This document shows, one piece after another, positions 1-8,099 of a stretch of 10,156 nucleotides of DNA; positions within the stretch are counted from its first letter, which is position 1; every line of letters begins with the position of its first letter. This DNA comes from Roseomonas sp. (GTDB lineage: Bacteria; Pseudomonadota; Alphaproteobacteria; Acetobacterales; Acetobacteraceae). The stretch covers positions 1 to 10,156 of the forward strand of contig JADCFR010000299.1 of the NCBI GenBank assembly GCA_020249415.1, written 5' to 3'. The notes beneath the pieces were generated by a model. It worked only from the letters and a program-made list of their open reading frames with translations, had not been told where the DNA came from and ran no database searches. A program made the translations under genes and the position numbers.

Positions 1-201
1 GCCCTCGGTAAAGGTGCGGATGGGCGTGCGCCCGTGCATGCCGCGCTCCTGATGAGGCCGTTTGGTGTTGTAGCCCTTGAGGTAATCATCGAGCACGGCC
101 TGCTTTTCCTCAATGGTCTCATACCAGATGCGCCGCCCCTCGACCCGCAAATCCGCGACGAACAGCTCGTTCTCCTTGGGGCTCAAAGCGTTAGCAGTCA
201 T
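1..201 (-). pseudogene. IS481-type transposase, C-terminal remnant (cut by window edge)
   Basis: Reading the minus strand from an ATG at 201, the frame stays open to position 1 and ends in residues typical of the C-terminus of IS481-family DDE transposases. These are a VEGRRIWYETIEEKQAVLDD stretch, then YNTKRPHQERG, then MHGRTPIRTF. In this family that tail follows the last catalytic Glu of the integrase core. Family-like residues begin only around 165-170. Further upstream the frame stays open to a stop near 382, but it no longer reads like an integrase core: the DDE domain and the N-terminal helix-turn-helix are missing. I therefore read it as a decayed or internally deleted copy. The stop codon lies left of the window. 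Family assignment is from memory of the conserved tail. An alternative is a chimeric hypothetical gene that captured a transposase end. Confidence 0.6.
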
Positions 202-486
202 TGGCGCAAGGTTACCGGCGTCGAAGCCCCAAGGCCAGATCATCTTGGGTCTTACCGGGAGCCGCCCCGCAGGCACCAGGTGTGAGAAACCAGGGTTCAC
301 AGAGAACCCGCGCCCGACACAGGCACGCCGCAAAGCTACGCTGTGTCCCTTCCTAGCTTCCCCCACCACGCACCCCCACGCCTACTTTGGGTTGAGGCCC
401 ATTTCGTCTCGACAGGCGAGAGAACAGTCACGAACTCGGCAAGGCTGCCAAAAACATAAGCTATTGAAAAATCGTCACTTTCTTTA

Positions 487-513
487 ACCGAACCAATTTT
501 GGCAAGGTTCGGT
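487..513. repeat. Inverted repeat, 8-bp stem
   Basis: ACCGAACC at 487-494 pairs perfectly with GGTTCGGT at 506-513 around an 11-base loop. The right arm with flanks, AGGTTCGGTCG at 505-515, is repeated exactly at 569-579. It lies downstream of the minus-strand tRNA-Ser. No T-tract follows immediately on either strand, so a simple intrinsic terminator is not well supported. Confidence 0.6.
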
Positions 514-538
514 CGAAAAGAGACAAAAGGGCTTTAGA

Positions 539-578
539 GACCGAATTTGGGCCTTTCCCCAGTCTCCGAGGTTCGGTC
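539..578. repeat. Inverted repeat sharing the ACCGAA core, with nested hairpin
   Basis: GACCGAA at 539-545 pairs with TTCGGTC at 572-578. Inside the loop, TGGG at 548-551 pairs with CCCA at 558-561. The ACCGAA/TTCGGT core is the same as in the inverted repeat at 487-513, giving four copies of the hexamer in about 90 bp in alternating orientation. The role is unknown. Candidates are structure in the tRNA trailer or protein binding sites. Confidence 0.5.
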
Positions 579-592
579 GCCTTCGCAAATTC

Positions 593-609
593 CTTTGAAA
601 CCCTCAAAG
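593..609. repeat. Small perfect hairpin downstream of tRNA-Ser
   Basis: CTTTGA at 593-598 pairs with TCAAAG at 604-609 around a 5-base loop. On the minus strand it lies about 47 nt beyond the tRNA 3' end and is followed by an A/T-rich GGAATTTG. It could help end or process the tRNA transcript. A proper U-tract is absent, so a terminator call is weak. Confidence 0.35.
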
Positions 610-649
610 AAACGCGGGCCATTTTCAGGCCTGGGACCAGTTCGCGACG

Positions 650-745
<96 letters not shown>

Positions 746-785
746 AGCGGGACAGGGAAACTCACTCCCCGCGAACCAGGGGGTC

Positions 786-814
786 CCTATAAATCCCTCG
801 GCTCCCCGGCGCAA
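786..814 (-). promoter_or_regulatory. Candidate sigma-70 promoter of tRNA-Ser
   Basis: On the minus strand, a -35 of TTGCGC (814-809) is followed after exactly 17 bp by a -10 of TATAGG (791-786). Transcription would begin near 779, leaving a leader of roughly 33 nt before the tRNA 5' end. The hexamers are only moderate matches, so spacing and position carry the call. Confidence 0.4.
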
Positions 815-823
815 TCTCCAACG

Positions 824-852
824 TTGACGGGCCGGACCCACCCGTCTATACC
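824..852 (+). promoter_or_regulatory. Candidate sigma-70 promoter of rplU-rpmA
   Basis: TTGACG at 824-829, a 17-bp spacer, and TATACC at 847-852 form a strong match to the housekeeping promoter consensus. Transcription would start near 859, about 94 nt before the rplU start codon. The -35 box lies only 9 bp from the -35 of the oppositely directed tRNA-Ser promoter. Confidence 0.65.
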
Positions 853-893
853 CCCGCCTCTTCCGGTCCGGCGCCCTGCGTCCGGGGCGGGCG

Positions 894-952
894 GTTTGTG
901 CCCTTGGCACCAAACAACCAGTCACGTTTTGAAAGAGTTTCGGGGCATCCCC
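894..952 (+). promoter_or_regulatory. Structured 5' leader of rplU
   Basis: Two hairpins are visible in the leader. The first pairs GTTTG (894-898) with CAAAC (911-915) and TGCC (899-902) with GGCA (906-909), with one bulged C and a 3-base loop. The second is GGGG (942-945), CAT, CCCC (949-952), which ends immediately before the ATG at 953. The GGGG is also the nearest purine-rich stretch that could serve as a ribosome binding site, so the second hairpin could mask initiation. Autoregulatory leaders for L21 are known in Firmicutes. Regulation here is inference only. Confidence 0.35.
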
Positions 953-1270
953 ATGACCTATGCAGTAGTCCGCACCGGCGGAAAACAATATCGCGTCACG
1001 CCTGACGCCGTGCTCACCGTTGAGCGGCTTGATGCCGAACCGGGTGCCACGGTGACCTTGCATGATGTCCTCGCCATCGCGACGGAGGCGGGGCTTGCCA
1101 TTGGTGCGCCGACCGTGCCTGGTGCCAGCGTCACCGCGACCGTGGTTGAACAAAACCGCGGCGACCGCGTGCTGATCTTCAAGAAGCGGCGCCGGCAGAA
1201 TAGCCGCCGCAAGAATGGTCATCGCCAGCACCAGACGGTGCTGCGCATCGCCTCCATCAACGCAGCCTGA
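953..1270 (+). CDS. rplU: 50S ribosomal protein L21
   Basis: The product of 105 residues matches the usual length of bacterial L21 (103 in E. coli). L21 binds 23S rRNA in the large subunit and contacts L20. The N-terminus [15 protein letters not shown] carries the family signature (AVxxGGKQxRV). The basic segment [17 protein letters not shown] near residues 74-90 is the typical rRNA-binding tail. I chose the ATG at 953 because it gives the family N-terminus. The longer open frame from a TTG at 824 would start inside the promoter. The ribosome binding site is poor: only GGGG at 942-945, which can be sequestered by CCCC next to the start. It is the first gene of an rplU-rpmA unit, 18 bp before rpmA, the near-universal arrangement. 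Confidence 0.96.
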   Translation: MTYAVVRTGGKQYRVTPDAVLTVERLDAEPGATVTLHDVLAIATEAGLAIGAPTVPGASVTATVVEQNRGDRVLIFKKRRRQNSRRKNGHRQHQTVLRIASINAA

Positions 1271-1288
1271 TCGGAAAGGAACCAAGCC

Positions 1289-1558
1289 ATGGCACATAAG
1301 AAAGCAGGCGGTTCTTCGCGCAATGGTCGCGATTCCGCGGGTAAGCGCCTCGGCGTCAAGCTGTTCGGCGGGCAGACCGTGAATGCTGGTTCCATCATCG
1401 TGACGCAGCGCGGCACCAAGATGATCCCCGGCGCAAATGTCTATGCCGGTCGCCAGCACAGCCTGCATGCCGCTGTGGATGGCCGCGTAGTGTTCGAACG
1501 CAAGGGTGAAGACCGCGTTCACGTGACCGTGCAGCCGGTGGCGCAGGCTGCGGAATAA
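1289..1558 (+). CDS. rpmA: 50S ribosomal protein L27
   Basis: This 89-residue protein is L27, which sits near the peptidyl transferase centre, where its flexible N-terminus reaches toward the tRNA ends. The N-terminus [16 protein letters not shown] is the conserved family start and shows no cleavable extension of the kind seen in Firmicutes and Staphylococcus phages. The segments KLFGGQ and GTKMIPG further on are also typical. A good ribosome binding site (GGAAAGGA, 1273-1280) lies 8 bases before the ATG. It is cotranscribed with rplU and is followed at 1585-1617 by a strong intrinsic terminator. Confidence 0.97.
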   Translation: MAHKKAGGSSRNGRDSAGKRLGVKLFGGQTVNAGSIIVTQRGTKMIPGANVYAGRQHSLHAAVDGRVVFERKGEDRVHVTVQPVAQAAE

Positions 1559-1565
1559 CCCAACC

Positions 1566-2640
<1,075 letters not shown>

Positions 2641-2673
2641 CAGGCGGGGCTTTCGCATGTTAAGCGCCATTCC

Positions 2674-3801
2674 ATGATCAATCCGGCCCAGCCTCGCTTC
2701 AAGGATGCCAAGCGCATTGTCGTGAAGATCGGCTCTGCGCTGGTGGTGGATAACGCCACCGCCGCGCCGCGGGCTGCCTGGCTTGCCTCGGTTGCTGCCG
2801 ATATCGCCGCACTGCGCGCCCGCGGGGCTGAGGTTGTGGTGGTGTCTTCCGGTGCCATTGCGCTGGCGCGGAAGGCGCTTGGCCTGACGCGGCGGCGGCT
2901 GCGGCTGGAAGAAAAGCAAGCAGCAGCGGCGGTGGGGCAGATTCGCCTGGCGGGCGCCTGGCAAGAAGCGCTGGCCGCGCATGGGCTGAAGGCAGCGCAA
3001 TTGCTGCTGACTTTGGAAGATTCGGAAGATCGCCGGCGTTATCTGAATGCGCGCGCCACACTCGCCACCTTGCTCAACCTTGGCTGTGTGCCTGTGATCA
3101 ATGAAAATGATACGGTGGCCACGGCAGAAATCCGCTTTGGCGATAATGATCGTCTGGCCGCGCGTGTGGCCGAAATGATCCAGGCCGATGCGCTGCTGCT
3201 GCTTTCAGACATTGATGGGCTTTACACCGCCGATCCGCGCAACGACCCCGACGCGCAGCATTTGCCCGTGGTGGAACGCCTGACGGAGGAGATCATGGCG
3301 ATGGGGGGCGAACCGCCGCCCGGCTATTCCTCCGGCGGGATGCGGACAAAACTGATCGCGGCGCGCATCGCAACCGGGGCCGGCACGGCCATGGCGATTG
3401 CGCTTGGCCAGCGTGACCATCCGCTGCGTGCGCTGGAAGAAGGTGCGCGCTGCACCTGGTTCCTGCCGCTACCGGAAGGCCGCAGCGCGCGCAAGCGCTG
3501 GATCGCGGGCAGCCTTGCGCCGCTTGGTGTGCTGGTGGTGGATGCGGGGGCGGCACGCGCATTGAAGCGCGGTTCATCGCTGCTGCCCGCCGGTGTGCGC
3601 GCCGTGGAAGGCGAGTTTTCGCGCGGTGATCCCGTGAGTGTGCGCGATGCTGAGGGCGCTGAAGTGGCGCGCGGGCTTTCTGCTTATGATGCGGATGCGG
3701 CGCGGCTGATCGCCGGGCATCGCAGCGAAGCGCTTGAGGAAATTCTTGGCTGGCGCGGGCGAGATGAAATCATCCACCGTGATGATATGGTGCTGCTGTA
3801 G
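2674..3801 (+). CDS. proB: Glutamate 5-kinase
   Basis: This enzyme phosphorylates L-glutamate to gamma-glutamyl phosphate, the first and feedback-regulated step of proline synthesis, in the cytoplasm. At 375 residues it has the full-length architecture. The amino acid kinase domain covers roughly residues 10-260 and a PUA domain roughly 272-375. Key positions are conserved: K18 in VVKIGS, S59 in SSGAIAL, D146 in [10 protein letters not shown], and N158 in FGDNDR. These line up with K10, S50, D137 and N149 of the E. coli enzyme. The ATP-site segment [14 protein letters not shown] is present. The partner gene proA is not in the window. The gene follows obgE by 33 bp, the usual neighbour in alphaproteobacteria, and is probably cotranscribed with it. 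No strong ribosome binding site is visible before the ATG. Confidence 0.96.
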   Translation: MINPAQPRFKDAKRIVVKIGSALVVDNATAAPRAAWLASVAADIAALRARGAEVVVVSSGAIALARKALGLTRRRLRLEEKQAAAAVGQIRLAGAWQEALAAHGLKAAQLLLTLEDSEDRRRYLNARATLATLLNLGCVPVINENDTVATAEIRFGDNDRLAARVAEMIQADALLLLSDIDGLYTADPRNDPDAQHLPVVERLTEEIMAMGGEPPPGYSSGGMRTKLIAARIATGAGTAMAIALGQRDHPLRALEEGARCTWFLPLPEGRSARKRWIAGSLAPLGVLVVDAGAARALKRGSSLLPAGVRAVEGEFSRGDPVSVRDAEGAEVARGLSAYDADAARLIAGHRSEALEEILGWRGRDEIIHRDDMVLL

Positions 3802-3811
3802 TACGCACCTT

Positions 3812-3826
3812 GGGCGCTATACGCCC
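3812..3826 (+). repeat. Small inverted repeat after proB
   Basis: GGGCG (3812-3816) and CGCCC (3822-3826) flank the 5-base loop CTATA, 11 bases after the proB stop. No T-tract follows, so terminator activity is doubtful. It marks the 93-bp gap between the housekeeping genes and the AtuA cluster. In that gap I see no convincing promoter. Confidence 0.3.
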
Positions 3827-3894
3827 GCGCTTCTTCATGGCAGCCTTGTGCCCAGGCGCAGCGTGAGCCGCGCCGATCAAGGGCAAGCAACGCT

Positions 3895-5256
3895 ATGAAG
3901 GAAATACGCCTTCTCTCCACCAGTGCGATTCTGGGCTACGGCTTCCCGGAAGCGAGTCTTCAGTCCGGCATGGCGCGTGCGCCGCATGTGATTGGCGTTG
4001 ATGGCGGCAGTGTTGATCCCGGCCCCTATTACCTTGGCGCTGGCGTGCCGTTTTGTTCCACCATGGCGATCCGGCGCGATTTGCGCCTGATGCTGCGCGC
4101 GGCGATTGCGGCCCGCATACCGCTGATGATTGGCACTGCGGGCGGTGCGGGTGGCGCACCGCATCTGGAACTGACCGCGAAGCTGGTGCGCGAAATCGCC
4201 GCCGAGGAAGGCTTGCATTTCCGCCTGGCGCTGATTGAAGCGGAACCGCCGCGCGCGGAATTGCAGCGCCGCCTGGCGGCAGGGCGCATCCGCCCACTTG
4301 GCAAGCAAACCCCCTTAACGGCAGAGGCTTTGGAGCGCGCGAGCCGCGTGGTTGGCATGATGGGCCCGGAACCCTTCATGGAGGCTTTGGATAATGGCGC
4401 GCAGGTGATCCTGGCCGGCCGTGCGAGCGATCCCGCGCCCTGGGCCGCCGCTGCCATCCGCGCGCAATTGCCGCCCGCGCCCGCCTGGTATGCCGGCAAG
4501 ATGCTGGAATGTGGCGCGACACCTTCGATCCCGAAGGGTCATGATTGCCTGCTGGTGACGGTGCGCGAAGATGGCGTGGAATGCGAACCGATGAACCCCA
4601 CCCGGCGCTGCACGCCGCTTTCGATCGCCAATCATTCACTGCATGAAAACAGCAGCCCCATTCATCACATCGAACCGGGCGGCATGCTGGATACATCCGA
4701 TTGCCGTTTTGATGCGCTGAGTGATCGCGCCGTGCGCATTTCCGGTATGCGCTGGACGCCGGCTTCGCAATACACGGTCAAGTTGGAAGGCGTAGAATTT
4801 GCAGGCCATCGCTGCATTTCCATTTGCGGCACGCGCGACCCGTTGCTGATTGCGCGCCTGCCCCTGTTTCTGGAAGAGGTGCGCGGGATTGTGCGCGAAA
4901 AGGCTGCTGCTTTTGGCGCGGCACCGGAAAGTTATTCGCTCATCATCCGCACCTATGGTCTGGATGGCGTGATGGGCGCGCGCGAACCCGTGCAGCAGGT
5001 GGCGGGCCATGAGGTTGGCTTTGTCATTGAAGTCATCGCTGAAACGCCCGAAATCGCCGCGGCCGTGCTTGGGATTGCGCGGACCAATATGCTGCATACG
5101 GATTTCCCAGGCAGGCTCTGCCGCGAAGGCAATATGGCCTTCCCCTTCTCGCCATCCGATATTCCGGTTGGACCGGTCTATCACTTCAGCATTCATCACG
5201 TGCTGGAACTGGATGACCCATCCGAGATTTTCCCGATCACCTATGAACAAATCTGA
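3895..5256 (+). CDS. AtuA family (DUF1446) protein of unknown reaction
   Basis: The 453-residue protein belongs to the family named after AtuA of the acyclic terpene utilisation cluster of Pseudomonas. Family-like traits are the glycine-rich N-terminus with GVDGGSVDPGPYYLGAG (about 34-50), IGTAGGAGGAPHLE (about 80-93), and later LAGRASDPAPWA, MLECGATPSIPKG and IIRTYGLDGVMGAREP. It has no signal peptide or membrane segment, so it is probably cytoplasmic. The biochemical reaction of the family is not known to me. The other atu hallmark genes (geranyl-CoA carboxylase subunits, acyl-CoA dehydrogenases) are absent, so terpene breakdown should not be assumed. It starts 93 bp after proB, with AAGGG at 3879-3883 as a modest ribosome binding site, and is translationally close to the DUF4387 gene (8-bp gap). 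The long AtuA type carries an extra C-terminal domain that this protein lacks. Confidence 0.85.
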   Translation: MKEIRLLSTSAILGYGFPEASLQSGMARAPHVIGVDGGSVDPGPYYLGAGVPFCSTMAIRRDLRLMLRAAIAARIPLMIGTAGGAGGAPHLELTAKLVREIAAEEGLHFRLALIEAEPPRAELQRRLAAGRIRPLGKQTPLTAEALERASRVVGMMGPEPFMEALDNGAQVILAGRASDPAPWAAAAIRAQLPPAPAWYAGKMLECGATPSIPKGHDCLLVTVREDGVECEPMNPTRRCTPLSIANHSLHENSSPIHHIEPGGMLDTSDCRFDALSDRAVRISGMRWTPASQYTVKLEGVEFAGHRCISICGTRDPLLIARLPLFLEEVRGIVREKAAAFGAAPESYSLIIRTYGLDGVMGAREPVQQVAGHEVGFVIEVIAETPEIAAAVLGIARTNMLHTDFPGRLCREGNMAFPFSPSDIPVGPVYHFSIHHVLELDDPSEIFPITYEQI

Positions 5257-5264
5257 GGGCGATC

Positions 5265-5576
5265 ATGCCAAGCATCCGTGAATTGGCGCGAATCTGCAAA
5301 AGCAAGAATGCGGGGCCGTTTGATCTGACGATTGATATCGTTTTTGATGATCCCGAACTCTATGGAAAGGTGCGCGCTTCCGGTGTCATTACCGAAGCCT
5401 TGTTTGCCCGGCTTTATGGCGTCGCGGCAGATGATGTGCTGCTGACACCCTATGATGCCGCCATGGCGATCAAGGCGACATTTCCACGCCTGGTGCCAGC
5501 GGGCGGCATTGGCGATACGGATGTCTATGGTTGCCAGCAGCATGCACCGCTGCTTGATGTTGAAATACCCGTGTGA
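5265..5576 (+). CDS. DUF4387 family small protein, AtuA partner
   Basis: A 103-residue protein recognisable as DUF4387 by LARICKSKNAGPFDLTIDIV at residues 6-25, the middle DPELYGKV, and the tail DTDVYGCQQHAPLLDVEI. It has no signal peptide or transmembrane segment. The family commonly sits beside an AtuA-type gene. Here it starts 8 bp after the AtuA stop, with GAGGG (5259 region) overlapping that stop as ribosome binding site, which implies translational coupling and probably a fixed stoichiometry. The LAxxxSKNAG opening and the following DPELY resemble the C-terminal ferredoxin-fold domain fused to longer AtuA proteins, so this may be the same module as a separate subunit (inference). No enzymatic activity is assigned. 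It is followed 17 bp later by the monooxygenase gene. Confidence 0.85.
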   Translation: MPSIRELARICKSKNAGPFDLTIDIVFDDPELYGKVRASGVITEALFARLYGVAADDVLLTPYDAAMAIKATFPRLVPAGGIGDTDVYGCQQHAPLLDVEIPV

Positions 5577-5593
5577 TCTGAGGGGCTCTTCCG

Positions 5594-6973
5594 ATGCCGA
5601 ACACCAATCGCCAAATGACCATGGTTGCTTTTTTGCAGGCGCAAAATTGTTCAAACCTGCCCGGTTCCTGGCGGCACCCCGCGTCCATGAGCGATTTCCT
5701 GACGCCCGATTACTATCAGCGCATTGCGCGCATTCTGGAAGACGGCAAATTCCACATGGCCTTCTTCGATGATCGGCTGGCGATGCCCGATATCTACGCC
5801 AATGATTTCCGCAATACGGTGGCGCATGGCGTACGCGCGGTGAAGCTTGATCCGCTGACCATTGTCATGATGATGGCCGCCGCCACCAAGCGCATCGGCC
5901 TGGGTGCGACCTATTCCACCACCTATTATGAACCCTATCACGTGGCGCGGCTTTTCGCGACGGCGGATCTGATGACGCGCGGGCGTGTGGCGTGGAATAT
6001 CGTGACGTCGCTCAATAATAGTGAGGCGCTGAATTTCGGCCACAGCGAACATCTGGAACATGATCTGCGCTACGATCGCGCTGATGAATTCATGGAAGTG
6101 GTGATGGGCCATTGGGGGGCCTGGGATGATGATGCGCTGATCGTGGATAAGGAATCCGGTGCCTTCGCCAAGCCCGATGGTGTGCGGCGGCTGGATCATC
6201 AGGGGAAGTATTTCAAATCGCGCGGGCCGTTCACCGTGCCGCGTTCACCGCAGGGCCATCCTGTTTTATTGCAAGCGGGCCAAAGCGGGCGCGGGCGCAG
6301 CTTTGCCGCGCGCTGGGGTGAGGCTGTATTCGTGATCTATCCCAATCTCGAAAATGGTAAGAAGCAGTATCGCGAATTCCGCGCTGCCGTCGCTGCCGAA
6401 GGGCGCGATCCGGATAGCGTGAAAATCCTGCCCGCCTGCTACGCCATTCCCGCTGAAAGCGCCGATATGGCCGCCGAGAAACAGGCGGTGATTGAAGCAA
6501 CCGCGCGGCCCATTGATGGGCTGACGCTGCTTTCCGAAGTACTGAACTGGGATCTGGGCAGCAAGCCCTATGGTGAACCGCTGACCGACGCAGAACTCGC
6601 GGGGCTTTCATGGCATGGTTTTCGAGATCGCGTGATCATGCTCTCGGGTAAGAAGAACCCCAGTGTGCGCGATTTTGTGGAGGTTTCAGGCCGCGGCACC
6701 ATCCATGAACATCACGCCTTTGTCGGCACGCCAAAGCAGGTCGCGGATCAGATGGAAGAATGGTTCCATGGCGGCGCTTGTGATGGCTTTGTCATGGCGG
6801 CCACGCATATCCCCGGCGCCTATGAGGATTTCGTGCGCCTGGTGGTGCCTGAATTGCAGCGCCGAGGCGTATTCCACAAGGATTATCCCGGCAGCACTTT
6901 GCGCGACATTATGGGCCTGAAGCGGCCGAGCGCCGCGGAATGCCGCGCTGCGGGCCAACCGAAAGGGGCATAA
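5594..6973 (+). CDS. FMN-dependent monooxygenase, NtaA/SnaA/DszA-type
   Basis: This 459-residue protein is a bacterial luciferase-like flavin monooxygenase of the group containing nitrilotriacetate monooxygenase A, pristinamycin IIA synthase SnaA and DszA. These enzymes use reduced FMN and O2 to hydroxylate or cleave C-N or C-S bonds of organic substrates. Seen in the sequence: SWRHP near the N-terminus, GATYSTTYYEPYH (104-116), GRVAWNIVTS (130-139), NFGHSEHLEHDLRYDRADEF, LDHQGKYFKSRGPFTVPRSP, and HPVLLQAGQSGRGRSFAA, all in the order and spacing typical of this group. Such enzymes need a separate NAD(P)H:FMN reductase. None is encoded in the window, so it must be supplied elsewhere. The ATG at 5594 has GAGGGG at 5579-5584 as ribosome binding site. 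It is the third gene of the AtuA-DUF4387 unit. The substrate is unknown. Confidence 0.93.
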   Translation: MPNTNRQMTMVAFLQAQNCSNLPGSWRHPASMSDFLTPDYYQRIARILEDGKFHMAFFDDRLAMPDIYANDFRNTVAHGVRAVKLDPLTIVMMMAAATKRIGLGATYSTTYYEPYHVARLFATADLMTRGRVAWNIVTSLNNSEALNFGHSEHLEHDLRYDRADEFMEVVMGHWGAWDDDALIVDKESGAFAKPDGVRRLDHQGKYFKSRGPFTVPRSPQGHPVLLQAGQSGRGRSFAARWGEAVFVIYPNLENGKKQYREFRAAVAAEGRDPDSVKILPACYAIPAESADMAAEKQAVIEATARPIDGLTLLSEVLNWDLGSKPYGEPLTDAELAGLSWHGFRDRVIMLSGKKNPSVRDFVEVSGRGTIHEHHAFVGTPKQVADQMEEWFHGGACDGFVMAATHIPGAYEDFVRLVVPELQRRGVFHKDYPGSTLRDIMGLKRPSAAECRAAGQPKGA

Positions 6974-6982
6974 GCGCCCCTT
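6963..6982. terminator. Possible weak bidirectional terminator between convergent genes
   Basis: AAGGGGC (6963-6969) pairs with GCCCCTT (6976-6982) around a 6-base loop that contains the monooxygenase stop codon. The hairpin occupies the 14-bp gap of the tail-to-tail gene pair. T-runs are short or absent on both sides (TTTCGGTT on the minus strand), so efficiency is uncertain. Confidence 0.4.
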
Positions 6983-6987
6983 ACGCA

Positions 6988-7965
6988 TCAGCCATGCTGT
7001 AGCTGTTTGATCATCGCCAGGGCCCCAGCCGGAAGCGGCCCTTGATTGATCGCAGCCACCGCGTGGTCGAGTTCCGCGATACTCGCTGTACCCACCAATA
7101 CGGTGCTGATCTCGCGCGGCATGGCGGAAAAGCGCAGCGCCAATTCAACAAGATCCTTGGCGTAGCCAGACTCGATCAAGGGCATCAGGCGCCGCGCCGC
7201 TTGCACATCCGCTGCATAACTGGCGCCAGACGCGATCGGTTCCACCTTCGGCACACCAAGGGGGCTGCGATCTTCCGAACCACTCAGGGCACCACCCGCA
7301 AGGATGCGAATGGCCATCACGCCAATACCCGCCTTGCCAGCGTGATGAATGACACCACCAAGACCCGGCATCGATGACGCTGGGGGCAGGGGCGTCACGC
7401 CGCTGGGGTTGAGGATGTTGTAGGGCATTTGCGCCGTGGCGAAACCACCTTCATCCAAAACACGGCGCAGCATGGGCGCATCGCCAAGCCCGGTAATGCC
7501 ATAGAAACGGATCTTGCCTTGATCACGCAGTTTGCGGAGAGCAGGGACAGCTTCCTGCAATATCTGATCCGCCGTGAAGCTTGGTGCCTCACCTGATTGG
7601 GTAATGGGTTCATGGAGGTGAAAGATATCCACGCTATCGCGCCCAAGCCGGGCCAGGCTAGCATCGATGGATTGCGCGATGGTGCCGGCAATATCCGCAC
7701 GTTGCGGCCCACGGATGCGAACCTTGGTGCCCACAATCACCTTTGCGCCAAGCGCTTTAAGCGCGCGGCCCAGATTGCTTTCGGAAACGCCATCACCATA
7801 AGCGGAAGCCGTATCGAAATACGTAATGCCTTGGTCAATCGCGCGCCCAATGGCGCGGTCCTGTTCGGCAGCAGTGCCTTTCACCATCAATCCGCCGATG
7901 GCGCCGCATCCATAACCCAAAACGGAAACACTAAGGCCGGTCTTGCCGAGGGGGCGCTGTTCCAT
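6988..7965 (-). CDS. Aldo/keto reductase
   Basis: The 325-residue protein is an NAD(P)H-dependent aldo/keto reductase with the (beta/alpha)8 fold. It interconverts carbonyl compounds and alcohols in the cytoplasm. The N-terminus RPLGKTGLSVSVLGYGCGAI is characteristic. The catalytic tetrad is visible as D51 and Y56 in FDTASAYG, K81 in GTKV and H118 in HLHEP. Later segments (GKIRFYGITGLG, PYNILNP, GIGVMAIRILAGGALSG, ISTVLVGTASIAELD) match the family that includes D-threo-aldose (L-fucose) dehydrogenases and similar enzymes. The start at 7965 has AGGAGAG (minus strand, 7978-7972) 6 bases upstream. It is convergent with the monooxygenase and divergent from the binding-protein genes. That fits a joint role with the monooxygenase on one substrate, although the substrate cannot be inferred. 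Confidence 0.92.
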   Translation of the reverse strand: MEQRPLGKTGLSVSVLGYGCGAIGGLMVKGTAAEQDRAIGRAIDQGITYFDTASAYGDGVSESNLGRALKALGAKVIVGTKVRIRGPQRADIAGTIAQSIDASLARLGRDSVDIFHLHEPITQSGEAPSFTADQILQEAVPALRKLRDQGKIRFYGITGLGDAPMLRRVLDEGGFATAQMPYNILNPSGVTPLPPASSMPGLGGVIHHAGKAGIGVMAIRILAGGALSGSEDRSPLGVPKVEPIASGASYAADVQAARRLMPLIESGYAKDLVELALRFSAMPREISTVLVGTASIAELDHAVAAINQGPLPAGALAMIKQLQHG

Positions 7966-8018
7966 CGGTCGCTCTCCTATCGCTCAAGTTCGGACTCTGC
8001 GGCAGGGATGCCATCACC

Positions 8019-8033
8019 GCAAGCCATGCTTGC
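8019..8033. promoter_or_regulatory. 15-bp perfect dyad, candidate operator
   Basis: GCAAGC (8019-8024), CAT, GCTTGC (8028-8033) is a perfect 6-bp dyad in the 134-bp divergent region between the aldo/keto reductase and the first binding-protein gene. Such a position suits a shared operator. No regulator gene is encoded in the window, and no clear -35/-10 pair could be placed around it. Confidence 0.35.
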
Positions 8034-8099
8034 CCTTCCTGCACGACAATGCGAGCCTACCATCGAACGCGCATAGACGCGGTATAGGAGGACACGTAG

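Noticed and set aside
824..952. Extended rplU start at TTG 824
   Set aside because: This codon is itself the -35 box of the predicted promoter, so it would not be transcribed. The family N-terminus begins at 953.
3802..3894. Promoter for the AtuA gene in the proB-AtuA gap
   Set aside because: TATACG at 3818-3823 is -10-like but has no matching -35 at 16-18 bp. I could not support a promoter.
4636..5250. Minus-strand open frame of 204 codons opposite the AtuA gene
   Set aside because: It lies wholly inside the AtuA coding sequence and has no recognisable family features or upstream ribosome binding site.
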